A DNA stretch of 64,000 nucleotides from Acanthosoma haemorrhoidale (GCA_930367205.1 OV884009.1:34915841-34979840); one strand, 5' to 3'; numbered from the stretch's first letter, positions 21,296 through 33,187 are shown. Made by a program: numbers and translations. The notes: generated from the sequence alone by a model not told the origin.

Positions 21296-21541
21296 TTAGC
21301 TCGTAATGAACCGTTGTTATTTCAAAGTATAATTCACATCGAATAGAGTAAGGTATCAAATCAATCTCGATATTCCGATTCATAGTATGGAATTCATATA
21401 ATGTCAAAGCTAAGATAACATGTAACTACGTAAAGTGAACATGTAAGAAATAATCCTAAATATTATTGCTTGGGAAATAACTAGTTCACTAACAACCCAG
21501 GCAAACGAACAAAAATAAAATCTTGTATTTGGTTTGTCAAT
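21136..21541 (+). repeat. Large inverted repeat, left arm
   Basis: About 400 bp whose reverse complement lies at 21,980-22,457. Pairing landmarks are 'ACTATTAAATTA', 'GTTACTTTTAGG', 'GGTATCAAATCAAT', 'GCAATAATATT' (as AATATTATTGC) and 'ACAAACCAAATACAAG' (as CTTGTATTTGGTTTGT). Arms differ by many substitutions and indels, so this is an old foldback. The spacer is ~440 bp. Confidence 0.8.
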
Positions 21542-21979
21542 GGGGCAATAATATTCACTATTTCCCGGCAACCCTTCATTTATATTTTATTATGAAGCGG
21601 TAAAGATCATTTTATCAATTTGAAATTTGAGCAATATCTCAATATATACTAATATGTTTTTTGCTGTTTCAAAAGAATTACACTTGAGATGACTTAAGTG
21701 CCTGCTCAGAAACTATTAAAGGTTTAATGTTCTTTGAATTAAGGACCCTGGTTAAGGAAACGCCAAATTTCAAAACTATTCTAAAAGAATAAATTTTAGG
21801 AACCCAACAATAGAAAGATGTAATGGCGTTCTTATCGATTTTAATAGGTTTTTTTTTTTTAGGGTTTCGTTGATTTTTCGTTTTTTTTTTAATCAGATAT
21901 TAACGTTTTTTTCGTAGTATGTAACCAGCTATTATTATTAATTACTAGCTAAAGAAAAATTATACTCGTTCGGTACTTC

Positions 21980-22457
21980 CCACAAACCAAATACAAGAAG
22001 CTATTTTTGTTCGTTTGACTGGGGTTGTTACTGAACTAGTTATTTCACAAGCAATAATATTTATGGATATTATAATATATTATGGATTATTTCTTATAAG
22101 TTCACTTTAAGTTATTATATTTCATCTCAGCTCCAACATTATATGAGCTTCATATTAAAATTCGGAATACTGATTTCATTGATTTGATACCTTACTCTAC
22201 TCAATGTGACTTTTTGTAAAGATAAAAAACAAAACAGTCGAAATTCGATAACAGAAAAAAAGTTCAATACCAGCCAATTAATTAATCAATGGAACTCATT
22301 TTAGGAGGATGACTATATTAGTCCCTCAAGTTCATCTATATATATTGGTTTTGCAAAAATCAACAAAACCCTAATAAAAGTAACAAAGAAATATTTTTTC
22401 AATTTTTTGATAGGGAACACGTTCTTGGTTAAAAGGTACCAGCTAATTTAATAGTGT
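21980..22457 (-). repeat. Large inverted repeat, right arm
   Basis: Reverse-complement partner of 21,136-21,541, somewhat longer because of insertions such as 'GGATATTATAATATATTAT' near 22,064. Both arms include the end of repeat R plus ~240 bp beyond it, so the inversion copied R together with flanking DNA. Confidence 0.8.
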
Positions 22458-23679
22458 GAGAATGCTAAATAAGGAAGGACTTCCCCAATATGTGGGGTAT
22501 CTACCAGCTGGGCTAGCCTGCTCAAATGGACGATCCCGATATGAACGTTTTATTGGCCAAGCTGTCGTAAAATAATTTAAACATGGAAGGCTGACCGCGG
22601 GAATACAACGCAACCCCTACTTTTAGGGCCATAGAGCTTCGGGTTTTCCACCCTTTGTAGAAGAATTCAGTTGAGTTCTCGCAGTGGTAAGTATGACAGA
22701 CGTGGGGGTGTTGAAAGCGCTAGCCTATCAAAAAAAGCTTACAAAGGGAAACGAACCTTGGAATTATTTAAAACCTAAATTAAACCTTCTCTTCCAATCA
22801 AATGACTGATTGTATATTTTTCAACTCTTCTTAAGAGTTTAGTTCCCACCCCTTATTTGGTTTAAATTAACAAAAAACAAATGCCAATCCATACAAAATC
22901 TCACCTCGATCGGACAACCGCAAAGCAACCCTCATCAACCCTGAAATTTCCGCCCAAAAAGTCATTTTTCAGATCATTTTTTTTTTTTATCATACGTATA
23001 ATTTTCTCTTAAATAACGAAAAAAACAACACATCAAACTTATTCTTGGTATTGGAAGTTTCTGTTTAAAGATAAATTTTAATTTAAAAGAAAATTATATG
23101 TGATAAAAAGAATATTTGGGTGAAAATTAAAAAATTTCTGAGTTGACGAGTGTCGCTTTGCAGTAATCCCATTGAGCTAAATCCATGGATTGGTTTTTGT
23201 TAGTTGGAACAAAATAAGGGGATGGGAGCTTAACAAGATGTTTTTGATTCTATAAAAATTATTGTTCTAAACGCAAAAAAGCTTTTCACTTACAGAAATT
23301 GTTTGCTATATTGAAAAACTTAGTATTTCCTAAATTTTTCTAATTCACTTTTGCTAAACTTAATTCAGAATGTTTCTAAGCAATTATTGGGACTACCTTA
23401 AATTTCTCAATGCAGAAAAAAGAAAATAGTCGAGCTAAGGAAGATTATAAGACTTTTGAACGTTCGTTCCGATTCGTAGGTGTTTAAGGGTCACCTAGAT
23501 GCGGTCCGATCGAAGTAAAATTTTGCACACTCCGTTTTTTTGTTTATTGAAGCAGGATTATAGAGAAGAAGTAGACAATTTTAACCTATTGCTAAGAGAC
23601 ATCCTTTTTTGTAGATGATTTAATTCATGTTTAAACTGAATGTATTTCTCATTTAAGTTTGAAAAGAGTAAGGACAAGT
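22458..23679. other. unassigned DNA
   Basis: Mostly AT-rich. 22,560-22,740 is slightly GC-richer but has no frame or repeat that I recognise. Confidence 0.45.
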
Positions 23680-24030
23680 GTGTCCGTCTGTCGGGCCGAA
23701 GGCGACCGTGTAACCCGCTGAAATCTCTAATTAGAGTGGGCAGCCATCCCTTCACTCACGTAACTCGTCCGCCAACTGCCCGTCCTTCCCTAATGGCTCC
23801 ATTTCCATCTCGGCTTTTCCATCTGGGACGGACCACGGCTAATCCACTCCCTCTGTCCCGCTGTCCTCTGTTCCGGCGTCGATGGCTAAGTGGCCGCTAT
23901 TAAAAAATTCTCGGGTGAACGTCCCTTGGAAATTGTCACAGGGGATTAATAGTAGAGGGGGGAAATCCGTACTATCACACGGCCCACGAAGGACCGTAAT
24001 TCCTGTACTAGTTAATCTATGGATGGATCT
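23680..24030. promoter_or_regulatory. GC-richer island with TAATTA palindrome
   Basis: This ~350-bp block is higher in GC and CpG than its flanks. It contains a 12-bp perfect palindrome CTCTAATTAGAG (23,725-23,736) centred on the homeodomain core TAATTA. Overlapping frames on both strands here are short and lack family resemblance. A regulatory role is inference from composition and the motif only. Confidence 0.25.
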
Positions 24031-24119
24031 TTTCAAACCAGAAATACTTGTTTCATGGACCTAAGCCGACACAATTTAACTTAGCTGCCTATGTAAGACC
24101 AAGTGTAATCAAATAATAC

Positions 24120-24195
24120 AGTTAAGGAATTGTTTCTTAAGATTTATACTTAGGAGGCGAAGACACAGAAGCATTTCGCAGCAATACTCCGACCT
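24120..24195 (+). repeat. Short repeat shared with 49 kb in opposite orientation
   Basis: 'TTGTTTCTTAAGATTTATACTTAG' (24,131-24,154), then 'CATTTCGCAGCA' near 24,171, match the reverse complement of 49,335-49,410. Both lie beside JkB sequence (JkB coding starts near 24,520; the JkB tail at 49,010-49,182), so this may be a piece of a JkB relative's upstream region. Confidence 0.5.
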
Positions 24196-24519
24196 GGGAC
24201 GGCTACACCCTTCTGCCCGTGGCAAGGCCGACGGAAAGCAAGGGTGCCCCATCTGTTGTGGAGTGTCGTTAAGGGCTGGAGGATTTTACAGTTAAGAACT
24301 CTTCTTTTCCTGTCGCGAAAGTAAGTGCCAGAAGGGATATGGGACTCATCAGCTAAGGTGGGCCGAAAATAGTGTGCGTAACCCATTCACAAGATGGTGT
24401 GAAAAGGCATACAAGAAAACAAAAGGATCATAAAGAAGGAAGCCTCCTGTCGAAGAGAGGGAGACACGGTCCAAGACGAGAAGATATATACTTCGGAGCG
24501 AGACAGTATAGGAGACCTA

Positions 24520-25124
24520 ACCAGATCAGTGAGAGATTAGGGAGACTCAATATCTCTGTAAACGCAGGTAAGACTGACTGCGTAATTTTTTCTTTCCAAA
24601 AAGGAAAAAGTCCGTTACCTACTAGTTACATACTAGGAACGCAGCAAAACTCACCAGCCAACAACCTAGTATATCTGGGGATTAAAATGGACCACCGTTT
24701 TAGTAACCATTTTGCGAGGAAGTTGAAGCAAACCCGCACGAAGTCTTACCGGCTTACGCATTTACTGACTTCCCCCAATCTATTACTGCGTCTAAAGCTA
24801 CTTATCAACAAGAGTATACTCAGGCCTACACTGCTGTATGGTGCACCGCTTTTTTGTCATCTGACGTATACGACAGCTCGGCGACTCCAACAATTTCAAA
24901 ACGGTTTACTGATGAAAGTGGTCAGAGGTTCTTCATTCGAGCAGCGGAGCAATAGTAAACTTCACGAGATTTTTGATATGCCTACTGTGGATGAATTCAT
25001 CCAACGTAAACATATCAAATTTTTTTACTCCCTACAGTACTTGACAAATCCGGTGTTTAACACGATAACTCCCGCTCCGTCCCCCTATTGATGGTGGAAC
25101 GCTGTCGCGGAAGGAACGCTTTAG
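24520..25124 (+). pseudogene. JkB reverse transcriptase C-terminal half
   Basis: The plus frame is open from 24,372 to TGA at 25,089-25,091. Recognisable LINE sequence begins near 'NAGKTDCVIFSFQKG' (~24,560), the thumb region after motif C. It runs on through 'NLVYLGIKMDHRFSNHFARK', 'INKSILRPTLLYGAPLF' and 'EFIQRKHIKFFYSLQYLTN'. The TGA replaces a CGA Arg codon that is intact at 6,244-6,373, a CpG-type C to T change. Downstream of it the frame continues 'WWNAVAEGTL' to TAG at 25,122-25,124. The RT catalytic Asp motifs lie upstream and are not present. About 200 codons survive. Confidence 0.85.
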
Positions 25125-25360
25125 TCTTAGGTTATAGTTTTAGGTTTGGTTTTTAGTTTTTTCCCGGTTGTAAGCTGAAGGTGAGCCTCATCACCTAGTG
25201 TTGTGTATGTGATTGACTTTTTAACATCAATCTGCATTGTATTATATTTATGCCCTCCTTCGAATGCATCGGCGTATGCAGCAGGAGGAGAAAAATGTAA
25301 ATCAAAAATTATTTGTTCATTGTAATACTTATATAAATAAAGAGGTTTTGAAATTAAAAA
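24520..25360 (+). mobile_element. JkB LINE, 5'-truncated copy
   Basis: About 840 bp of a Jockey-like element in plus orientation: RT C-terminal frame, then a ~235-bp 3' UTR with 'GGTGAGCCTCATCACCTAG', 'CCTCCTTCGAATGCATCGG' and 'GCAGGAGGAG', AATAAAGAGG signal at ~25,337-25,346 and an A-rich end at 25,353-25,365. No clear target duplication. The 5' limit is uncertain because the coding match fades above ~24,520. Confidence 0.85.
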
Positions 25361-25365
25361 AAACA

Positions 25366-26739
25366 ATTTCTATTTTATATAAATTGATCCCTTCCATTTT
25401 GATCACCACGTTAATTTATTAAGGTAAATTACTTTGGGTTTAGACCCAATTGGGACCAATAGTAAGTGAATTGGATATTTGCAATTGTAAATTAATTATG
25501 ATTCTAATCACACCACAATATAAAAAATACGATTTATACATTAGTACGCATTAGATAATTTCAGGAAAATTATATTTAATTCATAGCATTTTCTGTATTA
25601 ATAATTTTTTTTTACTATCTAGAAAGGTTACAAATAAAGGTCTCAAATAAATAAATATGTCACAAAGAATGTAATGAATTCTCTGAGCTTTAAAAAGAAT
25701 GCTATAATACCTTAATTAATTACTAATGCTACAATGTAATAAAATAATAATGAATCTGAATGCCAGTATATTAAAATTATAAAATATGTACTATTAATTA
25801 TAATATAAGATAGGTAATATGTTCAAATGAGTTAATTGAAGAAACCACATCCTTTTTATAATACATATTAAACTCTTTAAGTTACGTTAGTTCAATGTTG
25901 GGACTGTATACTTTCAACAAATACTATTTTGTCTAAAATAGGTTTTTTATAAGATAATGTGAAATTAAATTTAATTTTGAAAATATGCCTTTAAGTCTGG
26001 TTGTCTTAAATGGTTAAATTTAGATATTAGCAAGAGGCAGTCCTGCAATCCTCTTCACAGAAATTCGTTATGTTGAATTGTACCAATTTTCTATCAAAGG
26101 ATGAATATGTTAACAGTAGATAAGTCAACTAATGCAGAATAAATTAATTGAGACTACAGAAACAGTTTTCAATACCTAAAGAAGCGTGACAACCCCTGTT
26201 TTTTTTTCTCTTAGTGTACCGAAACCACAGCTTATGCTTAATTGCACAGTATGAACCAGGCCGGAATATGTAAAGTTTACTGATTACCATTTAATCGCCT
26301 CTCAAGTTAACACGCCTTAACAAATGTTTGTCCCACTGGTGCATAGTAGTTGTTTATTTGAATTATTGCTTCAAATTAATGTTTCATATATAATTTATTC
26401 AGAAATTAGTAAGAACAATAGGATCCCTTATTCCCTTCAACGCTTTCGCGGCATTATAATTAACATTTATGACATTCAACATAACTACATCTTGAAAATG
26501 CTCATGAATTTTACGGTTTCTCATTAACATTTTTTATTCGTTACTTAGACGGATAAGAATTATATCTATGAAAATAAAAATAATTTAGAAGAATCAAAAA
26601 ATTTAGATGAAATGAATTGTTTTTGATGTGGAACCTAATCTAACTATTTAAAAAATAACCCATTGATCATGTTTAATTTTTCAAATCCGTTTTAATATTT
26701 GTACCTAATCCTGAGTAGAACAATTAATCAGCTGACTAT
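25366..26739. other. unassigned AT-rich DNA
   Basis: Strongly AT-rich with only short accidental frames. No repeat shared with other parts of the window was noticed. Confidence 0.5.
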
Positions 26740-27310
26740 TATCTGTTACTGATTATCTTCCCCACCACCGGGCGCAAGTTGCAGTTTTTCTTTCAAGTGA
26801 CGCCACCAAGACAATAGACCGAGCTTCACTCCTCAAAAGTAATACTACGATCTCTTAACAGTTCCTTTGTTATTGTTCAGACAGTTGAGTAGAAAGTGTA
26901 AAGAAAAGAAAACAGAGGAACGTGTTCCACGTTATAAGATAAAAGAAAATGAACAATGGAAATGCACAAGATGCCGAGAAGCCGGCCACCGCGCTAATGT
27001 CCCGGTGTAACGGATGCTGTCAACAAATTACCGCTACCGCTTTGAAAAATAGTGAGCAAATAGCAATTAATTTGCATAATACCTGCTCCACTGACGTGCC
27101 TGCAACAATATATTATTACTCGGGGAAAACTTCGCGCCTTGGCACGGTGCCCGCTCGTACAATTCAGGTAATAGTACTTGTTCGCCAACACTTTTATCCG
27201 ATAATGAACTGTAATTGTAGCCCTTGTCTCCCCCCCCCTTCCCATGAGCTTCCTTGTCAAAGGTTTTATTTATTTAGTGGGAGATATTATAAACGTCGTG
27301 ACGTTTAAAT
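26740..27310. promoter_or_regulatory. GC-richer island with octamer motif; alternative: short exon
   Basis: Contains CpG-rich stretches and a perfect octamer-type site ATTTGCAT (27,070-27,077) next to CAATTAAT, a pattern typical of POU/homeodomain-bound enhancers. A plus frame of 119 codons starts at ATG 26,949 and covers much of the island. 'CAGGTAATAG' at ~27,165-27,174 would be a fair 5' splice site. The predicted peptide is Cys/Thr-rich ('CNGCCQQ') and resembles no family I know. I favour non-coding regulatory DNA, but the exon reading is not excluded. Confidence 0.3.
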
Positions 27311-28435
27311 GCTCCTGTCACCGAGGCAATGATAATTATAGGGAAAATGAACAGAAAAAAACACCTGAGTAATAATATTTCTGATTGGCTAATTGGCGCA
27401 CTTGAGACGTTACTTAAACATAAGTAAAATAGCATTTCTTTGCCATTCAAAGACATTTCAATATACAAGGGGATCTCCGACTTATTCAACCCAATTTGCA
27501 CTTTCATTGCTTTGAATTTCGTAAAATATATGCACTTTAAAACTATTTAATATTTATTTTGGTAGGGGGAACCCAATAAAAAAGTAACATTCACCAATCC
27601 ACATTTTTTTTAAATAAATTAACACACTATAAGCACTTTTAAGTGGGAGAATGGTAAGTAGTACTCATGTTTACATCGCGTCAGTATAATTCCGAAAATT
27701 CCCGTCAATACTTTAACAAAATATAAATAGTCTTTTAGACGTAAGTCCCATCCATCAACAGGACGCGATATCGACATGAGAGCCTCAGACGCTCAGGGTA
27801 TTGATCACGGGGCCGCTTTCGAGTTGTACAAATGAGTAGGGCGTACTTTTTCAACCTTGCCGTAAACCTTTGGAACTCTTTTCCCAATTATATTTTTCCC
27901 TTGCCAACTCTCCCATCTTTAAATCTAGTCTTTACCAGTTCCGTATCTATATCCAATTATACAATTCATAATTCCTTCTTCTTCTTTGTATTTATTTTTT
28001 ATTAATTGTATTCATTGTAACACACACTTTCCCTCTCTCCCCCCCCCCATAATAATTCCTACATTTTTCTTAGGTTACTATTTGATAATATTAACGAATG
28101 TCATTCACCTCTATTCGTTTATGTCTTTTGTTACAATATTATGCTGTTTGTTCATTGAACTCAAGACATATGTATATAGGTCCATTATTATTTATAAGCT
28201 ATTTACATCAGTGTAATTTGTAATAATAAAAAATAATTATGTTTTTTTCAACAAAACTTTATTATAACTAACAATACTTATTCGTTCCTTTTTATTATTC
28301 TTACGGGACAATTATTTATCCCAGAATAATTTTTTTTCATTTAATTTCATTATTATAGTTAAATGTGGTATTAGCCCTACTATGATTTACAATTATTACC
28401 TATCTCGACTATACATAATCTATATGGTTACGACC
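27311..28435. other. unassigned AT-rich DNA
   Basis: Nothing convincing. 'GAGAGCCTCAGACGCTCAGG' at ~27,778-27,797 matches a ~20-bp piece of the JkA 3' region, too short to call with confidence. Confidence 0.4.
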
Positions 28436-29030
28436 ATGTGCCAACGGTTGATGGATTGAGACGGTTCAGCGTTAAATATTCGTATACCTGGGGAGGGAGA
28501 ATCACCCCATTAGCAGTCAGTGCCTACATTAGAATCTAATTCCTCGGGAAACATCAACCGATTCAACGGAGGGTCTGATAATTCAGTTATATTTCATCGT
28601 GTCCCTTATCAGATCGCTATCATAGTGGGGCTGCTGGCGAATTCGCTGCACCCGACGGTTGAGCTTGTCGGCGACTCCCTCTCATCACCGGCCCTGAACA
28701 GGGATAAAGATGATGGATAAAAGATGGGATAAAGTCGGCCCGTAAGTGTGCCCCTCAACATCTATATAATTTCCAGTCTAAGACTATGCTTGGCAAGAGA
28801 GCAGTGTCGATCTACTGTTGAGCGGTGTGTAATCACAGCTGTACAACCGGGAAGCCACGTATTAAATCCATTCAAACAATGGACCGTTCGATTTAATCTT
28901 CTTTTAAATTATTTGCCGAGCCCGAATGGAGCGGATCTACTTTCATTCAGGCACCGGAGGTCGTCATTCGTCGGACCTGTCTGTCTGTTCTACAATCATC
29001 TCACAGCAGTAAAGTAACTTTGATAAAACT
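28436..29030. promoter_or_regulatory. GC-richer island with GATA-type sites
   Basis: Composition departs from the AT-rich flanks. It holds GATA-like sites at 'CTTATCAGATCGC' (~28,604), 'GGGATAAAGATG' (~28,701) and 'GGGATAAAG' (~28,727). Two plus frames (28,520-28,720 and 28,748-29,017) lack recognisable domains. A regulatory role is inferred. Confidence 0.25.
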
Positions 29031-29139
29031 ACAATCCTGTCCAGTAATAAAAGCGCTCTATTTAATAAAAACAACTGACAATAACGGCATAGTTCACAGT
29101 AATGATTGTGTACAAAATGGGTGACTGTTAAGCTCAGAG

Positions 29140-29330
29140 GTTGAGGAAGGAGCTCCAGATCAGTGATTCTACCTGAAGTACAGAGAGAGGGTAGGGTTCA
29201 ATGTCGCTTGTATTATTCCTTATTTCGGTCGATTGTAGACTGCTGCCTAGGCACATGGGATCTCAGGTAAATGCCAGAGCTAATCCTCAGGCAGGCATTG
29301 CCTTCTACGGGTAATTCAAGGTATACAAAT
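29140..29330 (-). repeat. Interspersed repeat E, copy in opposite orientation
   Basis: Aligns with the reverse complement of 45,740-45,930. Shared blocks are 'GATTCTACCTGAAGT', 'GGTTCAATGTCGCTTGT', 'TTCCTTATTTCGGTC' and 'CTCAGGTAAATGCC'. Identity is moderate by eye. No frame of note. Confidence 0.6.
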
Positions 29331-29836
29331 CGCCACAGCACAAGGTAACTGGGTACAATGCATGGCTGGTGAGGCGTCAATTATCCAATAGTTACATTGC
29401 TTTTTGCCATACGGGCCATTGTTGAGAGACGGCGCTTTTGTGCAATAACTCTACGACAGAAGTCGTAAAAATTATTAAAACTATCTCAAGTTTTGTTAAA
29501 AGCCGTAATGGGAAGTAAAAAATAAGAATTAAACGTGAAATGGGGGTCAATTTTGCTCAGCTTATGTCTCAAAGTACTAGCTCAGAAACTTATTTAGATT
29601 TAAAGTTCTATTTTATTCCTCACGGCTAAGGAAACGTTAGATACGGTAAGGACAAGAGAATTTAAAAGGTACTTGAAAAATAAACAGGGACTTGGCAGTG
29701 TGTATTAGAACATGCATGTATGAAGGAATTAATAGAGAACTATAACTATTATGAATGGAATCTGCGATCACTATCACTTGTTTCTCAATAGGACAGATTG
29801 GAAATTCAAATCCAATAACTGAAATTTATTATTGAA
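29331..29836. other. unassigned DNA
   Basis: No recognised gene or repeat. Confidence 0.45.
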
Positions 29837-30100
29837 ACCTCTTTAATGTGATAAAATTACAATCTCAAAGGCAATAAGAAATTGTGATAAATGTTCTCAT
29901 TCATACCATATTTACAATTTGTAATCACTCGCTCATTCATACAGTATTTACAAACAGTCCAGAGACCTCCCAAATCCACATGGTTGTCAACTCCCTCGCA
30001 CGTGAAAAAGGAAGCGGATTCTTGGGAAGTCCCCTACGCTCCTCCGTCAGTCACGTCACCGGATACGAGTGGAGGTTGCCGAAGAGCGCGATAACTGAGA
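29837..30100 (-). mobile_element. JkA LINE, 3' non-coding fragment
   Basis: Minus-strand copy from the tail ('GTGATAAAATTACAATCTC' at ~29,849) through 'CTCGCTCATTCATACAGTA', 'GAGACCTCCCAAATCCACA' and 'TTGGGAAGTCCCCTACGCT' to ~30,100, where it stops abruptly before the segment with 'AGGACATGAT'. Only the 3' region is present. Confidence 0.85.
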
Positions 30101-30439
30101 TTAAAAAAAATACTTGGAACAATAGTTTCTAATACTTTACACTATACCCCCGTGTTACGTTGAATATTGTTATAATGGATTTTCGTCTTTTCAACGATAA
30201 TTTTGCATATATTTTCTTCTGCACGTAGAGTATTTTAACGTAGGATACGATTCTCTCAATTCTACCAGTTTCTTTTTGATGGAATTAATAAACTGACGAG
30301 CATTGAGAATGTTTTAGGGGTAAATTAGATGCGGTCACATAGAGATAAAAAAAAATTGATTTAGTTGAGATTTATAAAATAAAATGTTCTACTTAGGTCA
30401 GCTATCTAACAGAAGTTGCCCGCCTTGATCTTTAGTGTC

Positions 30440-30690
30440 CAGGTAGCGAATTAAGGGACAAACAAGCCACGTCGAACCCTATCCTCTGTGCACAGGTAAA
30501 ATCTAAGCTATTTAAACTTTTTCACAACACATTTCATACCGATCTCTTCCGTACCACGTACTAATAGTAAATTATACCATTATTGAAAGTATTCATTAAG
30601 TGTTGCCTGTTGTGAGTAAACATACTGATATGAAAACGAATACAGAGCGTACCTGTCAGTAGTCCTCTCGGTTCGCTCTTGGCAATAATT
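30440..30690 (+). repeat. Interspersed repeat E/P, copy 3
   Basis: Shares 'AACCCTATCCTCTGTGCACAG' followed by GTAAA (cf. 3,965-3,990) and ends with 'GCGTACCTGTCAGTAG' followed by a 'CTCTCGGTTCGCTCTTGGC' version of the P end motif (cf. 4,170-4,212). It is the same length and order as copy 1 but diverged. Unknown class. Confidence 0.45.
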
Positions 30691-31261
30691 GATACGGAAG
30701 TTTTTCGCACTTTTTTTATCTAAGGCGTGACCTTTACAAAAGTATCAAAAGCGGATCTTTGGCTTTTCACTTAGACTGAGGAAAACGCAGTGCTCCGGCA
30801 GATGTATATTACAGTGACACGTTTGGATCACGTACTGACGAAAACAGTTTCCCTCGTCGGCGGAGATAGACTTTCTTGAATATAGATTGTGTATCATCGA
30901 ACCTATTCATGGACTAAAGAGGTTTCTATGGACTTTCCTATTCGTCCAAAGAGGAATTCTTTTGTCGGCCGTCACAAGGGGACAAACTATTATTTTGTAC
31001 CCTTAGTCAAAAAGCCGTTGAACAGAAATAAGTTTGATATAGTTGGTTTCCATTACTTTCATCTTTTGCCCACTTTTTCTTCTTTTTTTTGTCAAGCCCT
31101 AACGACGGGGCTCTAGTTACAAACAGCTGCTTTCATCCTACCGATGAACTGAAAAAATTAGCCAATTGATCTTAAAATCTTAAAATTCGACGTTCTGTTA
31201 ATGTTTTGATCATGATATTTTTAATAACAGGTAGAATTCAAAGAAAAACCTATTTTTATTA
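30691..31261. other. unassigned DNA
   Basis: A 75-codon plus frame (30,889-31,116) shows no family resemblance. Otherwise empty. Confidence 0.45.
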
Positions 31262-31735
31262 TTCTCACTTTTTTATTGTGCTAAAATTACAATCTGCCGT
31301 ATTACGCAATAAGTAATAAGATAAATGCTCTCATTCATAACATATTTACAATTATCATTCACTCGCTCATTCGTACAGTATTTACAAAACGCCCAGAGAA
31401 CTCCCAAATCCACATGCGTTGTCACCTCCCTCGCATGCGAAAGAGGAAGCGGAGTCTTGGGAAGTCCCCCACGCTCCTCCAACAGTCGCGTCACTGGATA
31501 CGAGCCAGTGGAGGCTAAAGAAGAGCGCGAGAGCCACATGCGCTCAGAACATGATCGGAGAAACTGACCATTGCCAGAACTCCCATTGTCATGCATTTAT
31601 AGCAGGTCACGAGGGCACTGCTGTTTCAGTCTCCAAGGTGGATTATAGGGATGAGTGGAGCAGAGCAATGAATGTACTACGGTATTATGGTGGTTGGATA
31701 GGTTACGATGGAATTCCATAAATGCTGATATATTA
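31262..31735 (-). mobile_element. JkA LINE, 3' fragment
   Basis: Minus-strand copy from the tail (31,268) to the coding end: 'GTAATGAGTG'-type tail blocks, 'TTGGGAAGTCCCCCACGCT', 'GGAGAAACTGACCATTGCC', 'AGCAGGTCACGAGGGCACTG' (stop region of the RT frame) and 'GGTGGTTGGATAGGTTACGA'. It ends at ~31,735. Coding sequence is limited to the last ~45 codons of RT and is degraded. Confidence 0.85.
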
Positions 31736-31787
31736 ACATTGTTTTATAGCATATGTTGATGCAGCCATTTTTTGTTCGCTGAAAAAC

Positions 31788-31890
31788 GTTCTTGGGAAGT
31801 CCTCCACGCTCCTCCGTCAGCCGTCACTGGATACGAGCCAGTGGAAGCTGACGAAGAACGCTAAAGCCTCATACGCTCAGGATCATCAAA
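31788..31890 (-). mobile_element. JkA LINE, internal 3' fragment
   Basis: About 100 bp repeating the middle of the same 3' region ('TTGGGAAGTCCTCCACGCTC', 'GGATACGAGCCAGTGGAAGC', 'CATACGCTCAGGA') only ~50 bp from the preceding copy and in the same orientation. It could be a second insertion or a local duplication. Confidence 0.7.
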
Positions 31891-32159
31891 ATTGTGTTCC
31901 GTAACAAAAACTTTAATTGTGTATTGTGTTAGAAGGCTGCGTGTAATATTAACACATAGGATATTATTATCCTGACGATACAGGATGACTTCCTGACCTG
32001 ATGGTACTTCTCTTGTTTGGCGTAGCCACTATAACCCCTTGTATCAGTATAAAATAAATTTTGGTTAGACCAGAGATATGCAATTAATAAGTATTTATTA
32101 AATACGATATTTGAAATATAACTTTCATAATCCGAAACATGTAAAATTAAAAATGACTG

Positions 32160-32350
32160 TTGCTTATTGTTTCTATATAGACAGCGCCGGGAGGGAGGCC
32201 GAGCCTTTGGGCGTACCACATCAAATAAATAAAAGCCTGGAGGGTTTTAATTGCGGCAGTTATATTATTGATAAAGCAAACAGGCGGAAAAATGCGCCGC
32301 TCGTGTATTTACTGTTACCTTAACGGCCGCTATCGGCCCGGCTCTATTGT
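32160..32350. promoter_or_regulatory. GC-richer island with homeodomain-like sites
   Basis: Compact block with 'AATAAATAAAAGCC', 'TTTTAATTGCGGC', 'TTATTGATAAAGC' and CpG-rich 'ATGCGCCGCTCG'. The mixture of TTTAT/TTAAT cores in a CpG-rich setting resembles insect developmental enhancers. This is inference only. The frame at 32,111-32,323 has no domain. Confidence 0.25.
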
Positions 32351-33187
32351 AATTGCTCTCGTTGAAGGCACGCAAGCGATGCAGAGTCTGATTTTTTTCT
32401 ATATTTTGTTTTAAATATATTCGTGCTAGAACCCAAGAGAACTAGGAATGGAAAGAAAACTTTGGATTCTACCTCAGCGTTCTTGTGTTTCAATCCTTTA
32501 ATCCTAACTACTTCCATTCTTCACTTTTGCATTCAAAAGTTATATCTTTTGGGAATGGTTTTCGTAAACTGTGACGATTCTTTTCAATGGCTAAGTCTAA
32601 AGGGACAGGCTCTGCTTTCAAATAATCGGCTATATGCATGAATGGGTGTTTTTTTTATAGATGCAAAACTAAGTGCCCATGAACGTTTCGTGGTATACGT
32701 ACGTATAATCTAGTGGAGTCCACGAGCTCTTAACTGAACACCCGGACGAGATCATAGTGGCACACCAGGTCCACATGCCAGGCAGAGATTTCTTAGTATT
32801 AGAGCACGGAGGCTGGGCAGAGGGTTTGGATAACCCATGCACGTATGTTCTACCAGAGCAGCTATAAAAGCGGTCTGATATTCAAATAGTATATCCCACA
32901 AAACCTTGAAATGTACCAATATATTATTGGTTACAAAAAACAATCCGAAAATATTTTGACAAACAAACTTTTAAGAGCCAACGATAGAAATCACTAATTA
33001 CATATTTTAGATATTTATTTATTATTTTCTTAAAATGTGATTACCAACGACGAAGGCGAGTAAAGTCTTTGTGATAAAAAAGTTTTTTTTTAATGATTTA
33101 ATAAGTTTTTAAGAAACTAATTTCAAGTAGTATTTGATGGTCGATGGGTTTTAGTTAATGGACTTAGCTTCGAAAAATATATTAACA
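32351..33187. other. unassigned DNA
   Basis: No recognised gene or repeat. Confidence 0.45.
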
